59,428 nt of DNA from Caldilineales bacterium. GTDB taxonomy: Bacteria; Chloroflexota; Anaerolineae; Caldilineales; Caldilineaceae. Position 1 is the first letter of the stretch, and the number at the start of each line of letters is the position of its first letter. Shown here in pieces: positions 41,925-51,324 of this stretch. The position numbers and the translations under genes were made by a program. The stretch lies in the NCBI GenBank assembly GCA_012271135.1, contig JAAXGZ010000113.1, positions 1 through 59,428 on the forward strand, given 5' to 3'. Below the pieces are notes generated by a model. It was not told the origin of the DNA and did not search any database. It was given only the letters and a program-made list of their open reading frames with translations.

Positions 41925-44741
41925 TTATCGGCCTCGACGCCTCCTAGTCTGCTTCGTAGTCGCCGGGTCCAGCGGGGCGCGCATCTCCGCATACAACATC
42001 AGCAGATGTTCCACGCGCTCCCGTTCGGAGGCAAAGGGTTTGGGCCGGTACAACCTGTCCACGGCGCGATCAAGTGCCTGATGCGCCTTCCTGAGGTTGG
42101 GAGGCATCAGGTCCGGATCATAGAGATTGGCCAACGTGGCGTCCGGATACTGTGCCCGGGCATCAAGCACTGCCTGTGCCCGCGGCTCCAAGACCCACAG
42201 ATCCAACTCGCCCAACCGGATATCCAGGAGGCGTTGGGAATGTGTTGTAAACGACACCCACGGAGTACATGTATCGGCTTTCCAGCCGCCCAGTGACGGT
42301 TCGCATCCACGCCATGTGCATGGCGGATGTCAGGAGGGCAAAGTCCGCAAGCGTGGCATTCGAAAGCAACCGAAGTTTGTTGCTCGGCACCGCTGGAGGT
42401 TGCAGCCACCCAACCGGGATGTACTCGCGCCGCTCGGAACTCACCTCCGGGAGAACCAGAAATGGGTCCGTTGGAATGACGTTCACATGCCACAGCGTTG
42501 GAGTCTCAGCCAGTTTGTTGGTCGGCTTGCTTGTGCTGGTTTGTCGGTATGCCCGTACTGCAGCCATGCGCTCCTTCACGCATGGCATTCTCGCCAGCGC
42601 TTCGGGGGCTGCCTGATGCAGGGCAAGAATCCAGCGCTTGCTTCCCTGAAGGAACTCTCTTGCACCCACAAACGGCCGGAGAAACTCGCGTGCTTCCGGT
42701 TCCACATTCAGGAACAAACAACGTTGTTCCGCGTTGAAGATATAGTGACCGTTGTCAATGGGTTTCGACCCGGTGATAAGCCGCCCAAAGCCATTGATGG
42801 GGCGTGCCTCTTCGCGGACTACAACGTGTGGGTCGGCCAAGCCGCCGCCATCGATAAGATACGCGAAAGCACCGCATGGTTGCTTTCGAGCGGTGCATCG
42901 CCCTTCCCGTCGTACGCAAACAACCGCCTGCGTGTTGGAACCTGCTCGGATGCATCCAACCCAACGATGACAACATGCACGTGGGCTTTCCCGCGGGCAT
43001 CGGAACCCCATGCAAACGTCCGGTGGGCAAATGAAATCTCAAGTCCGTACCGGTCAAACAGGAGCGGCCACAGCTGGGCCACTTGCTCTCCCTGGGTGAT
43101 CGAATTGGTCGCCACAAAGCCGATTCGTGGGACCGCCTGCCCGTTTGACTGCGCGTCGGCTGCGTACTCGCCGGACTTGAGGAACCACGCGGCAACGTAG
43201 TCCAGCGTGCCGCCGGTTCGTCCGATGGCAGCAATACGGCGTACTTGCCCACGTTGAAGCTGCGACTGGAACTTCGCCCCGCTGAAGGGCGGGTTGCCAA
43301 AGACGTACGAACAGTCCTCCGGAGCCAGTACCTCCTTCCAATCGAGTTCCAGGGCATCGGCATTGACGATGTGGGGCGACTTCTCAATCGGAATGCGCGC
43401 GAACGTCTGGCCGAACTCCAAACTTAGCCGGTTGTTCATGATGTGGTCCATCATCCACAACGCGGTCGAAGCGATGCGGGAGGGAAACTCGCCGATCTCG
43501 ATTCCATAGAACTGGTCCACCTCCACGACCGAGGAAACTTCCAACGCGAGCTGCTGTCCGCCGGCTCTCACCGCCAGGTCCCTCAACACATCAATCTCGA
43601 GGTTTCGCAGCTCCCGGTAGGCAATGATCAGGAAGTTGCCGCAGCCACACGCCGGATCAAGAAAGCGCAACGTGCCAAGCCGTTCGCGGAAACGGCGGAG
43701 ATCGGCACTGACCCGCCCGTCCCTGCGCGCCCGGAGCCGCCTGAACTCCTCCCTCAGGCCATCCATGAACAGTGGCTCGATCACCTTGAGGATGTTCTTC
43801 TCGGTCGTGTAGTGGGCTCCCTGCTGGCGTCGCTCAACGGGCTCCATCACGGACTGGAACAGAGCCCCAAATATCGCGGGCGAGATTGCGGTCCAGTCGA
43901 AGCGGCAGGCATCCAGCAGGATTGAACGCATCCCGGCATTGAAGTCTGCGAACCGCAGGTGTTCCGCAAAGAGGTCGCCGTTGATGTACGGAAACCGCGC
44001 CAGGTCGTCGTCCAGTGCGGCTTGGCGGTCCTTGACGGGGGTGTTGAGCACCTGGAACAGCCGGGCCAGCCATGGACCCAGGTCCGATCCGTCCGGTGCC
44101 GTCCGTTCTTCCATGAATTGCAGGAAGATATCCCTGGATTCGAAGATCCCCGTGTCGTCGGCAAACAGGCAGAACACGATCCGCACCAGGAACAACTGCA
44201 GATCGTCGCCTTCATAACCGGATGCCTTCAGGGCATCGTGCAAACGGGCCACCAGCTCGGAGGCTTCGATGTTGACCGGATCCTGATCCCTGAACGTCCG
44301 GCGTTGCACTCCGATGATGAACCCGAACTTCTCCACATGCTGTGGCAAATCCACGAGCGCGAATCTGGTTTCCTCGCGCTCGTCCCGGTCGAGCAGCTCA
44401 AAGGTCTGGAAGTCGCAGAGCAACTGAAACCGGGGCTTGTCCCGTTCCGGCAAGGCGTCGAAATAGGTTCCCGCCTGGTCGCGGGCCGCTTCCAGATCCC
44501 GACCTGCACTCTTCTGCTCGACCAGCAGGACTCCGGGCCAGAACAGGTCGATGAAACCACTCGAGTTGTCGAGGTGGGTTACATGCTCCTCATAGCGCGC
44601 CACAGTCCGGCGGCGGACACCGAAGATCTCGAAGAACTCGTTGTAGAAGCTCTGGGTTTCGCTCTTTTCGTAGGCCGCGTCTACCCATTCCCGCGCGAAG
44701 GCGGCCGCCCGGGGCCGGATCTCATTCCACGATAGGCGCAC
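41925..44741 (-). pseudogene. MmeI-type (type IIL) restriction-modification enzyme, two frameshifts
   Basis: One long coding region read in three frames. The first part (44741 to about 42880) has a PD-(D/E)xK nuclease motif (Asp65, Glu75, Lys77 in IDLFWPG..VEQKSAG), then methyltransferase motif I LDPACGCGNFL (about 360) and catalytic NPPF (about 482). The middle part (about 42880-42240) continues with RPINGFGRLITGSKPID, FLVLPEVSSERREYIP and SVGVVYNTFP, the target-recognition region. The last part (about 42240-41925) supplies the C-terminal AVLDARAQYPDATLANLYDP and RKAHQALDRAVDRLY. MmeI-family proteins carry these in one chain. The first shift is near an AAA run, so a sequencing error is possible. 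As read, the enzyme lacks its recognition domain. Confidence 0.85.
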
Positions 44742-44774
44742 GCAACATCGTCCTGTCAGGCAATCGGCAAGTCA

Positions 44775-45041
44775 TTGCAAAACCCTTGTTGCAAGTGTCC
44801 AATCGACGAGCTGTCCAATTTGAAACCGGAACCATTCGCCTACTGCTTCCGCGACCGGAACCGGCACCGCATCGACAACGTGGCGGCGATGCTGGATCTA
44901 ACTTCGCAGTTGGATCCGCAGCTTGATCCCCCGGCGGACATCAGGAACATGCTGACCCGGTGGCGATTGCTGTTCTGCAACGAGCCGCATGTCCACGGCC
45001 ACAACAAGCAGATTTTGGCGGCACTGGACGCGGCTGGCTAG
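44775..45041 (+). CDS. Small hypothetical protein (doubtful)
   Basis: An 88-residue frame from a TTG at 44775, with a Cys pair near the start (CCKC) and a His-rich end (EPHVHGHNKQILAALDAAG). It is divergent from the MmeI-like gene, with the DUF2971-like gene about 190 bases after it. There is no ribosome site and no family I recognise. It may be a gene remnant. Confidence 0.25.
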   Translation: MQNPCCKCPIDELSNLKPEPFAYCFRDRNRHRIDNVAAMLDLTSQLDPQLDPPADIRNMLTRWRLLFCNEPHVHGHNKQILAALDAAG

Positions 45042-45229
45042 GATCGTGAACGTTGAAGGCTGGCCTGTGTCTGGACATCCAATGGTACACACAAGGTTCT
45101 GCTCCGGCACCACGTGGTTTGGGCACGGGTTCTCGTTCAGTCCGTCCTGTGCGTGTCTGTGCACCGTGGCAACAGGGTCCGCATCCCGCGTAAACCCGTC
45201 TTCCCCACACCAAACCACGGAGGTTCATT

Positions 45230-46087
45230 ATGACGCAATACACAGAGGCTCCAAGCATCGTCAAGCCCGGACTTGCCTTGCCTGACTCGACACGGATATG
45301 GCGGTACATGGATGCGGGAGCCTTCATGGCCCTGTTGCACATGAAGGCATTGAACTTGGCGCCCGTGCTGAAGATGCGCGACAGATGGGAAGGCATTCTG
45401 CCCCCGGACTTGGATGCGAGGCTTTCGTTCTTCCAACAGGACGATGTGCGCAGGGCGGGGAAGGACGTGTATGTCAGTTGCTGGCATGCCAGCAACCTTC
45501 CAAGCGATGCCATGTGGCGTCTGTACAGTGCACGGCGGGGCATAGCGGTGGAAACCACATTGGGGGAGCTGGCTCATTGCGTGCAGGAGGCTGGACCCCG
45601 ATTCCGACTGGCGGAGGTCGAATACAGCAACCTTGGCAATAATGTCCCGCATGATGGTCCACCTCCATCGGAGACGTCCAAGCATGAAGACCGCCGGTTT
45701 ACCTTCAAGCGGCCCGAGTTCTCTTTTGAGTCTGAAGTGCGCATCCTGGGTGTCGGGGCTGACAACCCGCAGACCGGACAACTGGGCTCGCTGAACCGCT
45801 GCATCCTGCCGGTAGACCTGGACAGGTTCGTCAAGTGCGTGCATGTTCACCCCGACACGGAGCCTTGGGTGTTTGGCACACTGAAGCACATTTTGGGAGA
45901 GGCACTACCGCTACAGACGCCCTGGGTGCATCGCTCCAACATGGAGTTGGTTGACACTGTTGCGATATCCATCATCGCCGGCGAAGACCTTGAGCCCGGC
46001 ATCGCGGTGTACCAGCACTCCGATGGCAAGGGGTATCGCACACCTGAGAAACTCCCAGATGACGTTCGTACTGCGGCGGACGGATAA
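45230..46087 (+). CDS. DUF2971-like protein
   Basis: A 285-residue protein resembling the DUF2971 family. The N-terminus has IWRYMDAGAFMALLHMKALNL and DRWEG, and the middle has VYVSCWHASNLPSDAMWRLYSARRGIAVETT, quoted here as CWHASNLPSDAMWRLYS. FERKRPEF-like FTFKRPEFSFESEVRI follows. GGAGG precedes the ATG. DUF2971 proteins are common in mobile and defence regions; no biochemical activity is established that I can rely on. A second protein with a similar N-terminal plan lies at 46362-47096. Confidence 0.75.
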   Translation: MTQYTEAPSIVKPGLALPDSTRIWRYMDAGAFMALLHMKALNLAPVLKMRDRWEGILPPDLDARLSFFQQDDVRRAGKDVYVSCWHASNLPSDAMWRLYSARRGIAVETTLGELAHCVQEAGPRFRLAEVEYSNLGNNVPHDGPPPSETSKHEDRRFTFKRPEFSFESEVRILGVGADNPQTGQLGSLNRCILPVDLDRFVKCVHVHPDTEPWVFGTLKHILGEALPLQTPWVHRSNMELVDTVAISIIAGEDLEPGIAVYQHSDGKGYRTPEKLPDDVRTAADG

Positions 46088-46338
46088 CTGCCTCCACACA
46101 ACACAGTTAGCACACGCCCATCATCCAAATCAATCCTGCCCGGTATCCTTTTATGTCTGCAACAACTTGCCACCGTTGTAATACCAGCAGCATTCAACGC
46201 CGCTACTATATGGTAGATACACCAATGAATTCCTCGAACACGCCCTTTAATGGGCATAAGAGCTTGATTGGCATATGTCTTGATACCACCCGGACTATCA
46301 CAGTACGCACAATCACGATCTTTAGTTTCATCACTCAT
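45847..46338 (-). CDS. Small Cys/His-rich protein, C-terminus overlapping the DUF2971-like gene
   Basis: From the ATG at 46338 (GGAAGGGAAATT upstream) the first 85 residues look like a real small protein: CAYCDSPGG, RGIHWCIYHIVAALNAAG, TTVASCCRHKRIPG and LDDGRVLTV. Similar short proteins with the pattern CxxHIVAALNxxGxxTxASCCGH are known to me only as hypothetical. The Cys/His pattern suggests metal binding. The remaining frame, to 45847, runs antisense through the end of the DUF2971-like gene and is probably not native, so the true C-terminus may have been lost. The start faces the gene at 46362 across 23 bases. Confidence 0.5.
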   Translation of the reverse strand: MSDETKDRDCAYCDSPGGIKTYANQALMPIKGRVRGIHWCIYHIVAALNAAGITTVASCCRHKRIPGRIDLDDGRVLTVLCGGSYPSAAVRTSSGSFSGVRYPLPSECWYTAMPGSRSSPAMMDIATVSTNSMLERCTQGVCSGSASPKMCFSVPNTQGSVSG

Positions 46339-46361
46339 AATTTCCCTTCCATGAGTTAATC

Positions 46362-47096
46362 GTGTCCGAACAACTACAACACCTTGAAATACCCGTAAAA
46401 CTGTTTCAAGAGAAACAGTATGCCGACGAGTTTCGCAAAGGAAATCTCTACGCCAACCCACTCAGCTACTTCCAGAAAGTAGAACAGAAGGATGGAATAG
46501 CTGATCCATTTGAAGGATCAGTGTATTCCGGCAAAGACGGCATCTTTAAAATTGGCCCGTCTCAGGACGAACTTGTAGATATTACCCGTCATCTGATAGA
46601 CCCTGTACGATTTCAGGGCATCAATTATATTAACGTAGTATGTTTTCACCTTTGGGAAACACCATACCTACAAACATATACTGATACAGAAGTACCAGAG
46701 GAAACAACCATCATTAAATTACCCAAACGGATTCAAACTGAGTTCGGGCCACACATGGTGGCAATTTAGGACTGGCCCGAGTTTGTCAAACGCGTGCAAA
46801 AAGCGTTCGACAAACTGTACATTGCCAATAAAATTTCCCATTGGGGGAGTGGAAAAGTAATCTACAAAAACAATGAACCTCTTTGGATTCAAGAGAATGA
46901 AGGATTACAAGCAGCATTCTACAAACGAGAACAGTTTGCATATCAAAACGAATACCGAATAGCAATTGAACCTACAAGCATAACCCAAAAAGGAGGCAGT
47001 CATTTAAGACTTGACATAGGCAGTATTGAAGATATAACAATGCAACTTATGTCTGGCGATGAACTTTTCCTCAAAATATCGGGGAATCCAATTTGA
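46362..47096 (+). pseudogene. AT-rich gene of unknown function with one in-frame TAG
   Basis: A GTG-started frame of 135 codons ends at TAG (46767-46769) and continues in the same frame without any other defect for 109 more codons to 47096. Read through, it gives a 244-residue protein. Its N-terminal part (VKLFQEKQYADEFRKGNLYANPL, ADPFEGS) recalls the DUF2971-like plan of the gene upstream, and the part after the stop (AFYKREQFAYQNEYRIAIEP) is equally well conserved in style. The region is markedly AT-rich compared with the window, a sign of transfer. It is either freshly inactivated or read through. Confidence 0.6.
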
Positions 47097-47149
47097 ATAC
47101 ACTCCAGCGAGCAGGACAAATCCCAAACATTAGCACAAATTACCGATAA

Positions 47150-47660
47150 TCCTGCAGCTACTTAGTGCCCTTCTACGTGGAGGCGTTCAACGCCGGTGGC
47201 CCGGGCGACTTCGAGATGGCCCGCAACGAATGCCAGGCACGAGACCAGTTGGCGAAACTGACGTGCCTGGAACCCCTGAAGTCGGAGTCCTTCGGATTGA
47301 TTGTCACCTGGAAGGGCACCCTCAAGCGCTCCTAGGGACGCAAGACCTTCCGGAATCTGGTAATCCCCCCGCTGACGAAACTCGTGGCGCAGTGCCGGGG
47401 ATTGGCGGACCGGGATCACAGGGAGTAGCCAACGCGTACAATGTGGGACGGGGACTGGTCCGTGGAACTGAATCTGCACCCCGATCCCGAACGCGGCGTG
47501 GGCTTCCTGTCGGAAGCCAAGTTCCTCACGGTGGGCCGCAAGGCCGAAGAGGATTTGCTGGTCAAGGCCTCCAAGTATGCCAAACTGAAATATCTGATCG
47601 CTTTCTGCCCTTGTTCCCGCGCCGCGATCAGAGGGCACCCTTCTTCGTACTATACCGGGG
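47150..47660 (+). pseudogene. Remnant of an unknown gene with two in-frame TAG codons
   Basis: One frame encodes protein-like sequence (VPFYVEAFNAGGPGDFEMAR, then LTCLEPLKSESFGLIVTWKG). TAG at 47333-47335 and 47426-47428 interrupt it, and it then continues (DGDWSVELNLHPDPERGVGF, FLSEAKFLTVGRKAEEDLLVKA) before fading. The D..SEAK spacing vaguely recalls PD-(D/E)xK nucleases. No family is recognised. There is no start signal, and it begins directly after the AT-rich gene. Confidence 0.4.
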
Positions 47661-47798
47661 GCGGCAGTCCGGGGAACGGCACAAGTCGATCGAGCGGATG
47701 GTCCCGCGAGGGCTTGGACGACGAAATGAACCAAGTGCTCCGCCCGCTCCCACGCCCGCCATCGCGGGGTGGCCCCCGGCTTCTTGTTGCAGGGCTGG

Positions 47799-48287
47799 TT
47801 ACTCCTCAACATTGCGGCTCAATGCCCAGGAGTCGGCCCAGCTCTCAGGAATCGGGAAACCGCAGGCATAGATAAAATTGATTAGTTGGCCGTGATGATG
47901 GGCCTCGTGTTCCGCCAAGCGCAAGTATCCCAACAAAGGTGAAGTGTCATTGCTGAATATCTTGAGCCAGTCAACTTGCTCAAAAGCTGATTGTAGTTGT
48001 ACATCGGCCCTTATCATCGCCTCCCGAATCCTCTCCATAGGTACCGCTTCGCCTAGTTCAACAGACTGCAAACTACAGTCCCATCCCTTCATTCTTCCTT
48101 CCAGCAGTACCGGTGTCCAGCTTTCCTGCGTACCCAGCATACAGCGAAACTGATAGAGCACATCCTGGGATTCCTGAAACGGCAACCGGGCTTTCAGGTC
48201 GCCATCCGACAAAACATCCATCAGATCGTAGGTGCGACCTCGCAAGTCTTGCCAGTGCTGCTGAACACCCTCCAAGATAGTCTGCAT
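47799..48287 (-). CDS. DinB/YfiT-superfamily protein
   Basis: A 162-residue four-helix-bundle protein. The metal-binding His pattern of DinB proteins is seen in LRLAEHEAHHHGQLINFIYACG near the C-terminus (quoted motif EHEAHHHGQ), with an N-terminal His in VQQHW. The ATG at 48287 follows GGGGAGG. Members are metal-dependent thiol transferases or of unknown function. It appears intact between decayed genes. Confidence 0.82.
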   Translation of the reverse strand: MQTILEGVQQHWQDLRGRTYDLMDVLSDGDLKARLPFQESQDVLYQFRCMLGTQESWTPVLLEGRMKGWDCSLQSVELGEAVPMERIREAMIRADVQLQSAFEQVDWLKIFSNDTSPLLGYLRLAEHEAHHHGQLINFIYACGFPIPESWADSWALSRNVEE

Positions 48288-48375
48288 GATTAAGCCACCT
48301 CCCCTTCCAGGAGACAAAATTTGGCATAAATCATATCACTATTCAATCTGGCTCTGGCTCGTACAGAGATCGAGC

Positions 48376-48455
48376 GGCCCAGTTTCGGTCTCGTTGATAT
48401 TGGTCCGAATCCGGACTTGGCCACTTCAGTGCATGCAAAAGCTCCGTTCGCCTGG
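48376..48455. mobile_element. Decayed IS/MITE end
   Basis: GGCCCAGTTTCGGTCTCG (from 48376) and the following TTGATATTGG closely resemble the left end of the IS at 59009 (GGCGCTGTTTCAATCTCG, TTGATATGG). About 30 bases later GCATGCAAAAGCTCCGTTC resembles the inverted interior of the MITE at 19429-19559 (CATGCAAAAGGAGCCGTTC). It lies just beyond the truncated antitoxin gene and may have caused its loss. No second end was found. Confidence 0.45.
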
Positions 48456-48515
48456 GTCGGACCATGGCGCTCGCCATCAGCTGCAAGGAAGTTGCGCGCT
48501 CCCGCCACCGTCGGG

Positions 48516-48791
48516 CTAGGGTAGGACAGGAGTGGGCTGTGACATCCACCACGTCGGCCTTCCAACCGCCTGGGCGAACGGGATGAACAGAACCGCTTTG
48601 TACCAAGTACAGGCAAAGACCTCCTCGAACCCCATGATGGCATTGATGTAGTCGCGCAGCACGATCTTGCCCGCGTCGATATCCCCGGCCAGCAGACACT
48701 CGACGCCTTCCTTTAGCAACCCCTCTCTGAAAGCCGGATCGCGCTGGGCGCGGGCCTGTACAGTCTTCTTGAAATCACGGGTTAGCGGCAT
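48516..48791 (-). CDS. Truncated antitoxin of a HigBA-like addiction module
   Basis: The first 55 residues (MPLTRDFKKTVQARAQRDPA, LLKEGVECLLAGDIDAGKIVLRDYINAIMGFEE) match antitoxins whose normal length is about 97 residues with a C-terminal helix-turn-helix. After GFEE the sequence (VFACTWYKAVLFIPF) is unrelated and the DNA-binding part is missing. The cognate toxin remnant lies directly upstream, its last codons just before this ATG. The module is dead as read. Confidence 0.7.
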   Translation of the reverse strand: MPLTRDFKKTVQARAQRDPAFREGLLKEGVECLLAGDIDAGKIVLRDYINAIMGFEEVFACTWYKAVLFIPFAQAVGRPTWWMSQPTPVLP

Positions 48792-48794
48792 GTT

Positions 48795-49125
48795 TCACAT
48801 CTCTTGTTGCTTGCGTCGTCTGTACTCTTGCCAAAGCTCACGGGCCTGCTCAATGTCTCTCTGCTAGCGCGCCTTGGTCCCTCCTCCGAGCAGGACTATC
48901 AAGGTGTCCCCATCCCTGCCGAAATATACCCGGTAGCCCGGGCCAACATGTATGCGGCGCTCCAACACTCCTCTGCCAACGCCTTTGGTGTTTGAATAGA
49001 TTTCCCGCCTCCATACGGGCGAGGGCCGTCCGTACTCTGTTCGCCGCCCTGGCATCGAGACCGTCGAACCAACGACCGAAGGGACTGCGACCACGGCCAT
49101 CGATGTATTCTCTGATCTCAATCAT
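48795..49125 (-). pseudogene. RelE/HigB-type toxin, frameshift plus in-frame TAG
   Basis: Starts [42 protein letters not shown], then shifts frame near 49003 to continue [33 protein letters not shown] at 48863-48865 follows, and the frame resumes QRDIEQARELWQEYRRRK to the TGA at 48795. Together these parts equal a complete phage-derived-type Gp49/HigB toxin (mRNA interferase family). With two lesions it is non-functional, consistent with its antitoxin also being truncated. Confidence 0.8.
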
Positions 49126-49310
49126 ACAGATATAGTAACACTGTAGTTACCATATGGCCGTACATCGATTCACACGACGGTGAACAGGAACCATCGGTGC
49201 GGCGTCCACACAATCAGGATGATCACCAACCAGAGACGAGACCTTCGACCGTACACTTCATCTGTGCAGGACACCGAACACAGCACAAGGAGTCATCAGG
49301 AGAGTCTGTC

Positions 49311-49565
49311 ATGATCGCCAACGTTAGAGCCCGATACAGCAACGGTGTGCTTGTTCCCCTGAAGCCCCTCGATTTGGAAGAGGGGGAGGAGGTAGTGGTG
49401 TTAATCAAGCACGCGCCTCTACTCGGCAACAGTCCGGAGTCCATGTTGGACATGTTCAAGAGGCTGAGGATGTCAGTTCCCCCGGACACATGGGATGACC
49501 TTCCAGCCGACTTGTCCAGGAACAAGAAACACTACCTCTATGGATTCCCGAAAGAGGCTGCCTGA
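49311..49565 (+). CDS. DUF104 (AF2212-like) antitoxin, orphan
   Basis: An 84-residue protein with the typical start MIANVRARYSNGVLVPLKPLDLEEGEEV (quoted motif NGVLVPLKPLDLEEGEEV) and an end HYLYGFPKE common in this family. AGGAG precedes the ATG. Such antitoxins normally precede a PIN-domain (VapC) toxin gene. The following 400 bases contain no PIN motif, so it is an orphan. Confidence 0.7.
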   Translation: MIANVRARYSNGVLVPLKPLDLEEGEEVVVLIKHAPLLGNSPESMLDMFKRLRMSVPPDTWDDLPADLSRNKKHYLYGFPKEAA

Positions 49566-49981
49566 TCCTCGCGCCCTTTGTGGCCTCTCGCGACCGGCCC
49601 CTCTCTGAATCCAGGTGGTCAACTGGGTGCACGGACAGCCATGGTTTCCTAAGTGAAACTATGGCCACGGTCATGTGCAAGGCTTGGCGGCTGTCCTGTT
49701 CACAGGCTCCTGATCAAAGAGTTAGGCTGTTGTGGTGCCCCCCTCGGGCCAAGGTTCCACAGCAGGATTCCAGATTTCTAACCCAGCATGGCAGGGTGAT
49801 TCGAGTCGTCCGACAACTAGGACTTGGGAGTACGCGAGGCAGGTAGCTTTGTCACACCACGGCGGTAGCGATGTCCTGATTCAGCAACCGTCCTCGGGCA
49901 TCAGTTTGTCAGATGTCGCGATCAGTGGTGGAGACCTATGCGCTGAGGACGGTCATAGAAGAAAGAAAACGACCATGTGCT
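49566..49981. other. Gene-free stretch after the orphan antitoxin
   Basis: Where a PIN toxin would be expected there are only unconvincing frames without Asp-rich PIN motifs. No RNA gene or palindrome is apparent. Confidence 0.4.
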
Positions 49982-51235
49982 CTACGAGACTTCCGTAGCC
50001 TCGCGGACGGGGCCGGCAAGGTGCACTGCCGCGTCAAACAGAACCTGGCAACCCGCAGCAAGGTCCTCAGGGGTTGCACTCTCGATCTCGTTGTGGCTAA
50101 TACCATCCTTGCAGGGCACGAAGATCATGGCTGTGGGAGCAACCCGGGCCACATAGCAGGCATCGTGGCCTGCTCCACTCACGAGATCCATATGGGTAAT
50201 GGCATTGCCCGCGGTGGCATTGCGTACCGCCGCAATGCACTCCTTGTGGAACGGAGTGGCCGCAAAGTGCCAGATCTGCTCAAGTTGCAATTGGAGGCCA
50301 AGGTCTTCAGCGGCAGCGGCACAGTCTGCCTTGAGCCGGACATCCATCAAGGTCAGATACTCTTCATCCGGATGCCGAAGATCCACCGTGAAGAAGACCG
50401 TTCCCGGAACCGTGTTGGGGGAACCAGGATGTACCTGCATCTTGCCCACCGTAGCGCGGGCGTCCGGATGTCCAAGGCCCATTCGATGCACGACTTCCAC
50501 CATCCCTGCCGCGCCGACCAGGGCATCATGCCGCATGCCCATCGGCGTCGGTCCGGCATGGGCCTCCATGCCGGTTACGGTGACCTCATACCAACGCTGG
50601 CCCTGTGCCCCTGTCACCACACCAATCGTCTTCTGTTCCTTTTCCAGAATCGGACCCTGTTCAATGTGGGCCTCCAGATAGGCTGCGACCTCGTGCCCTC
50701 GCACCGGCCTGGCACCGGCATAGCCGATGCGCTCCAGTTCGGCTCCCAGCGTTTTGCCGTCCGCATCGGTGCGACTCAACACGAAGTCGAGTTCAAAGGT
50801 GCCGGCGAAGGCTCCCGAAGCCAGCATCGGAGGCCCGAACCGGACCCCTTCCTCGTTGGTCCAGGACACAATCTCAATCGGAGCCTCTGTACGCAGGTTG
50901 CTGTCGTTCAATGCCCGAACGACTTCAAGCCCAGCCAGTACGCCAAAGGCACCATCGAACTTGCCGCCTGTGGGCTGGGAATCCAGGTGGCTCCCCAACA
51001 GCACGGGAGGGAGTTCCGGGTTCAATCCTTCCCTGCGCGCGAATATGCTGCCCAACCGGTCGACTGCAACCGAGCATCCTGCTTCTTCGCACCAGTGCAC
51101 AAAGAGCTCCCGGCCCTGCCGGTCGAGATCGGTAAGGGCCAGGCGGCACACGCCCCCCTTGGGTGTGGCACCGATTGAGGACATGCGCATGAGGCTGTCC
51201 CAGAGTCGCTCGCCGTTGATCGTGGGGCTGTTCAT
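49982..51235 (-). CDS. M20-family amidase/hydantoinase (N-carbamoyl-amino-acid hydrolase-like)
   Basis: A 417-residue Zn/Mn-dependent amidohydrolase of the AmaB/AllC group, which splits N-carbamoyl or ureido compounds. Motifs: LLGSHLDSQPTGGKFDGAFG (metal His and Asp), WTNEEGVRFGP (catalytic Glu), AAYLEAHIEQGPILE, GMEAHAGPTPMGMRHDAL in the dimerisation domain, and MDLVSGAGHDACY followed by GISHNEIE. The exact substrate (allantoate, carbamoyl amino acid or other) cannot be told. It is an intact metabolic gene inside the island. Confidence 0.9.
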   Translation of the reverse strand: MNSPTINGERLWDSLMRMSSIGATPKGGVCRLALTDLDRQGRELFVHWCEEAGCSVAVDRLGSIFARREGLNPELPPVLLGSHLDSQPTGGKFDGAFGVLAGLEVVRALNDSNLRTEAPIEIVSWTNEEGVRFGPPMLASGAFAGTFELDFVLSRTDADGKTLGAELERIGYAGARPVRGHEVAAYLEAHIEQGPILEKEQKTIGVVTGAQGQRWYEVTVTGMEAHAGPTPMGMRHDALVGAAGMVEVVHRMGLGHPDARATVGKMQVHPGSPNTVPGTVFFTVDLRHPDEEYLTLMDVRLKADCAAAAEDLGLQLQLEQIWHFAATPFHKECIAAVRNATAGNAITHMDLVSGAGHDACYVARVAPTAMIFVPCKDGISHNEIESATPEDLAAGCQVLFDAAVHLAGPVREATEVS

Positions 51236-51324
51236 TCCATTGTGTTCTCGCGTCTGTTTGGAGATCCTCTGATCCTACAGGGAAACTGGACGCGCAACTC
51301 TGCAACAGCCTGTAGAGGATGGCA

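Noticed and set aside
49913-51178. 421-codon plus-strand frame
   Set aside because: Antisense to the M20 amidase, which has all its catalytic motifs.
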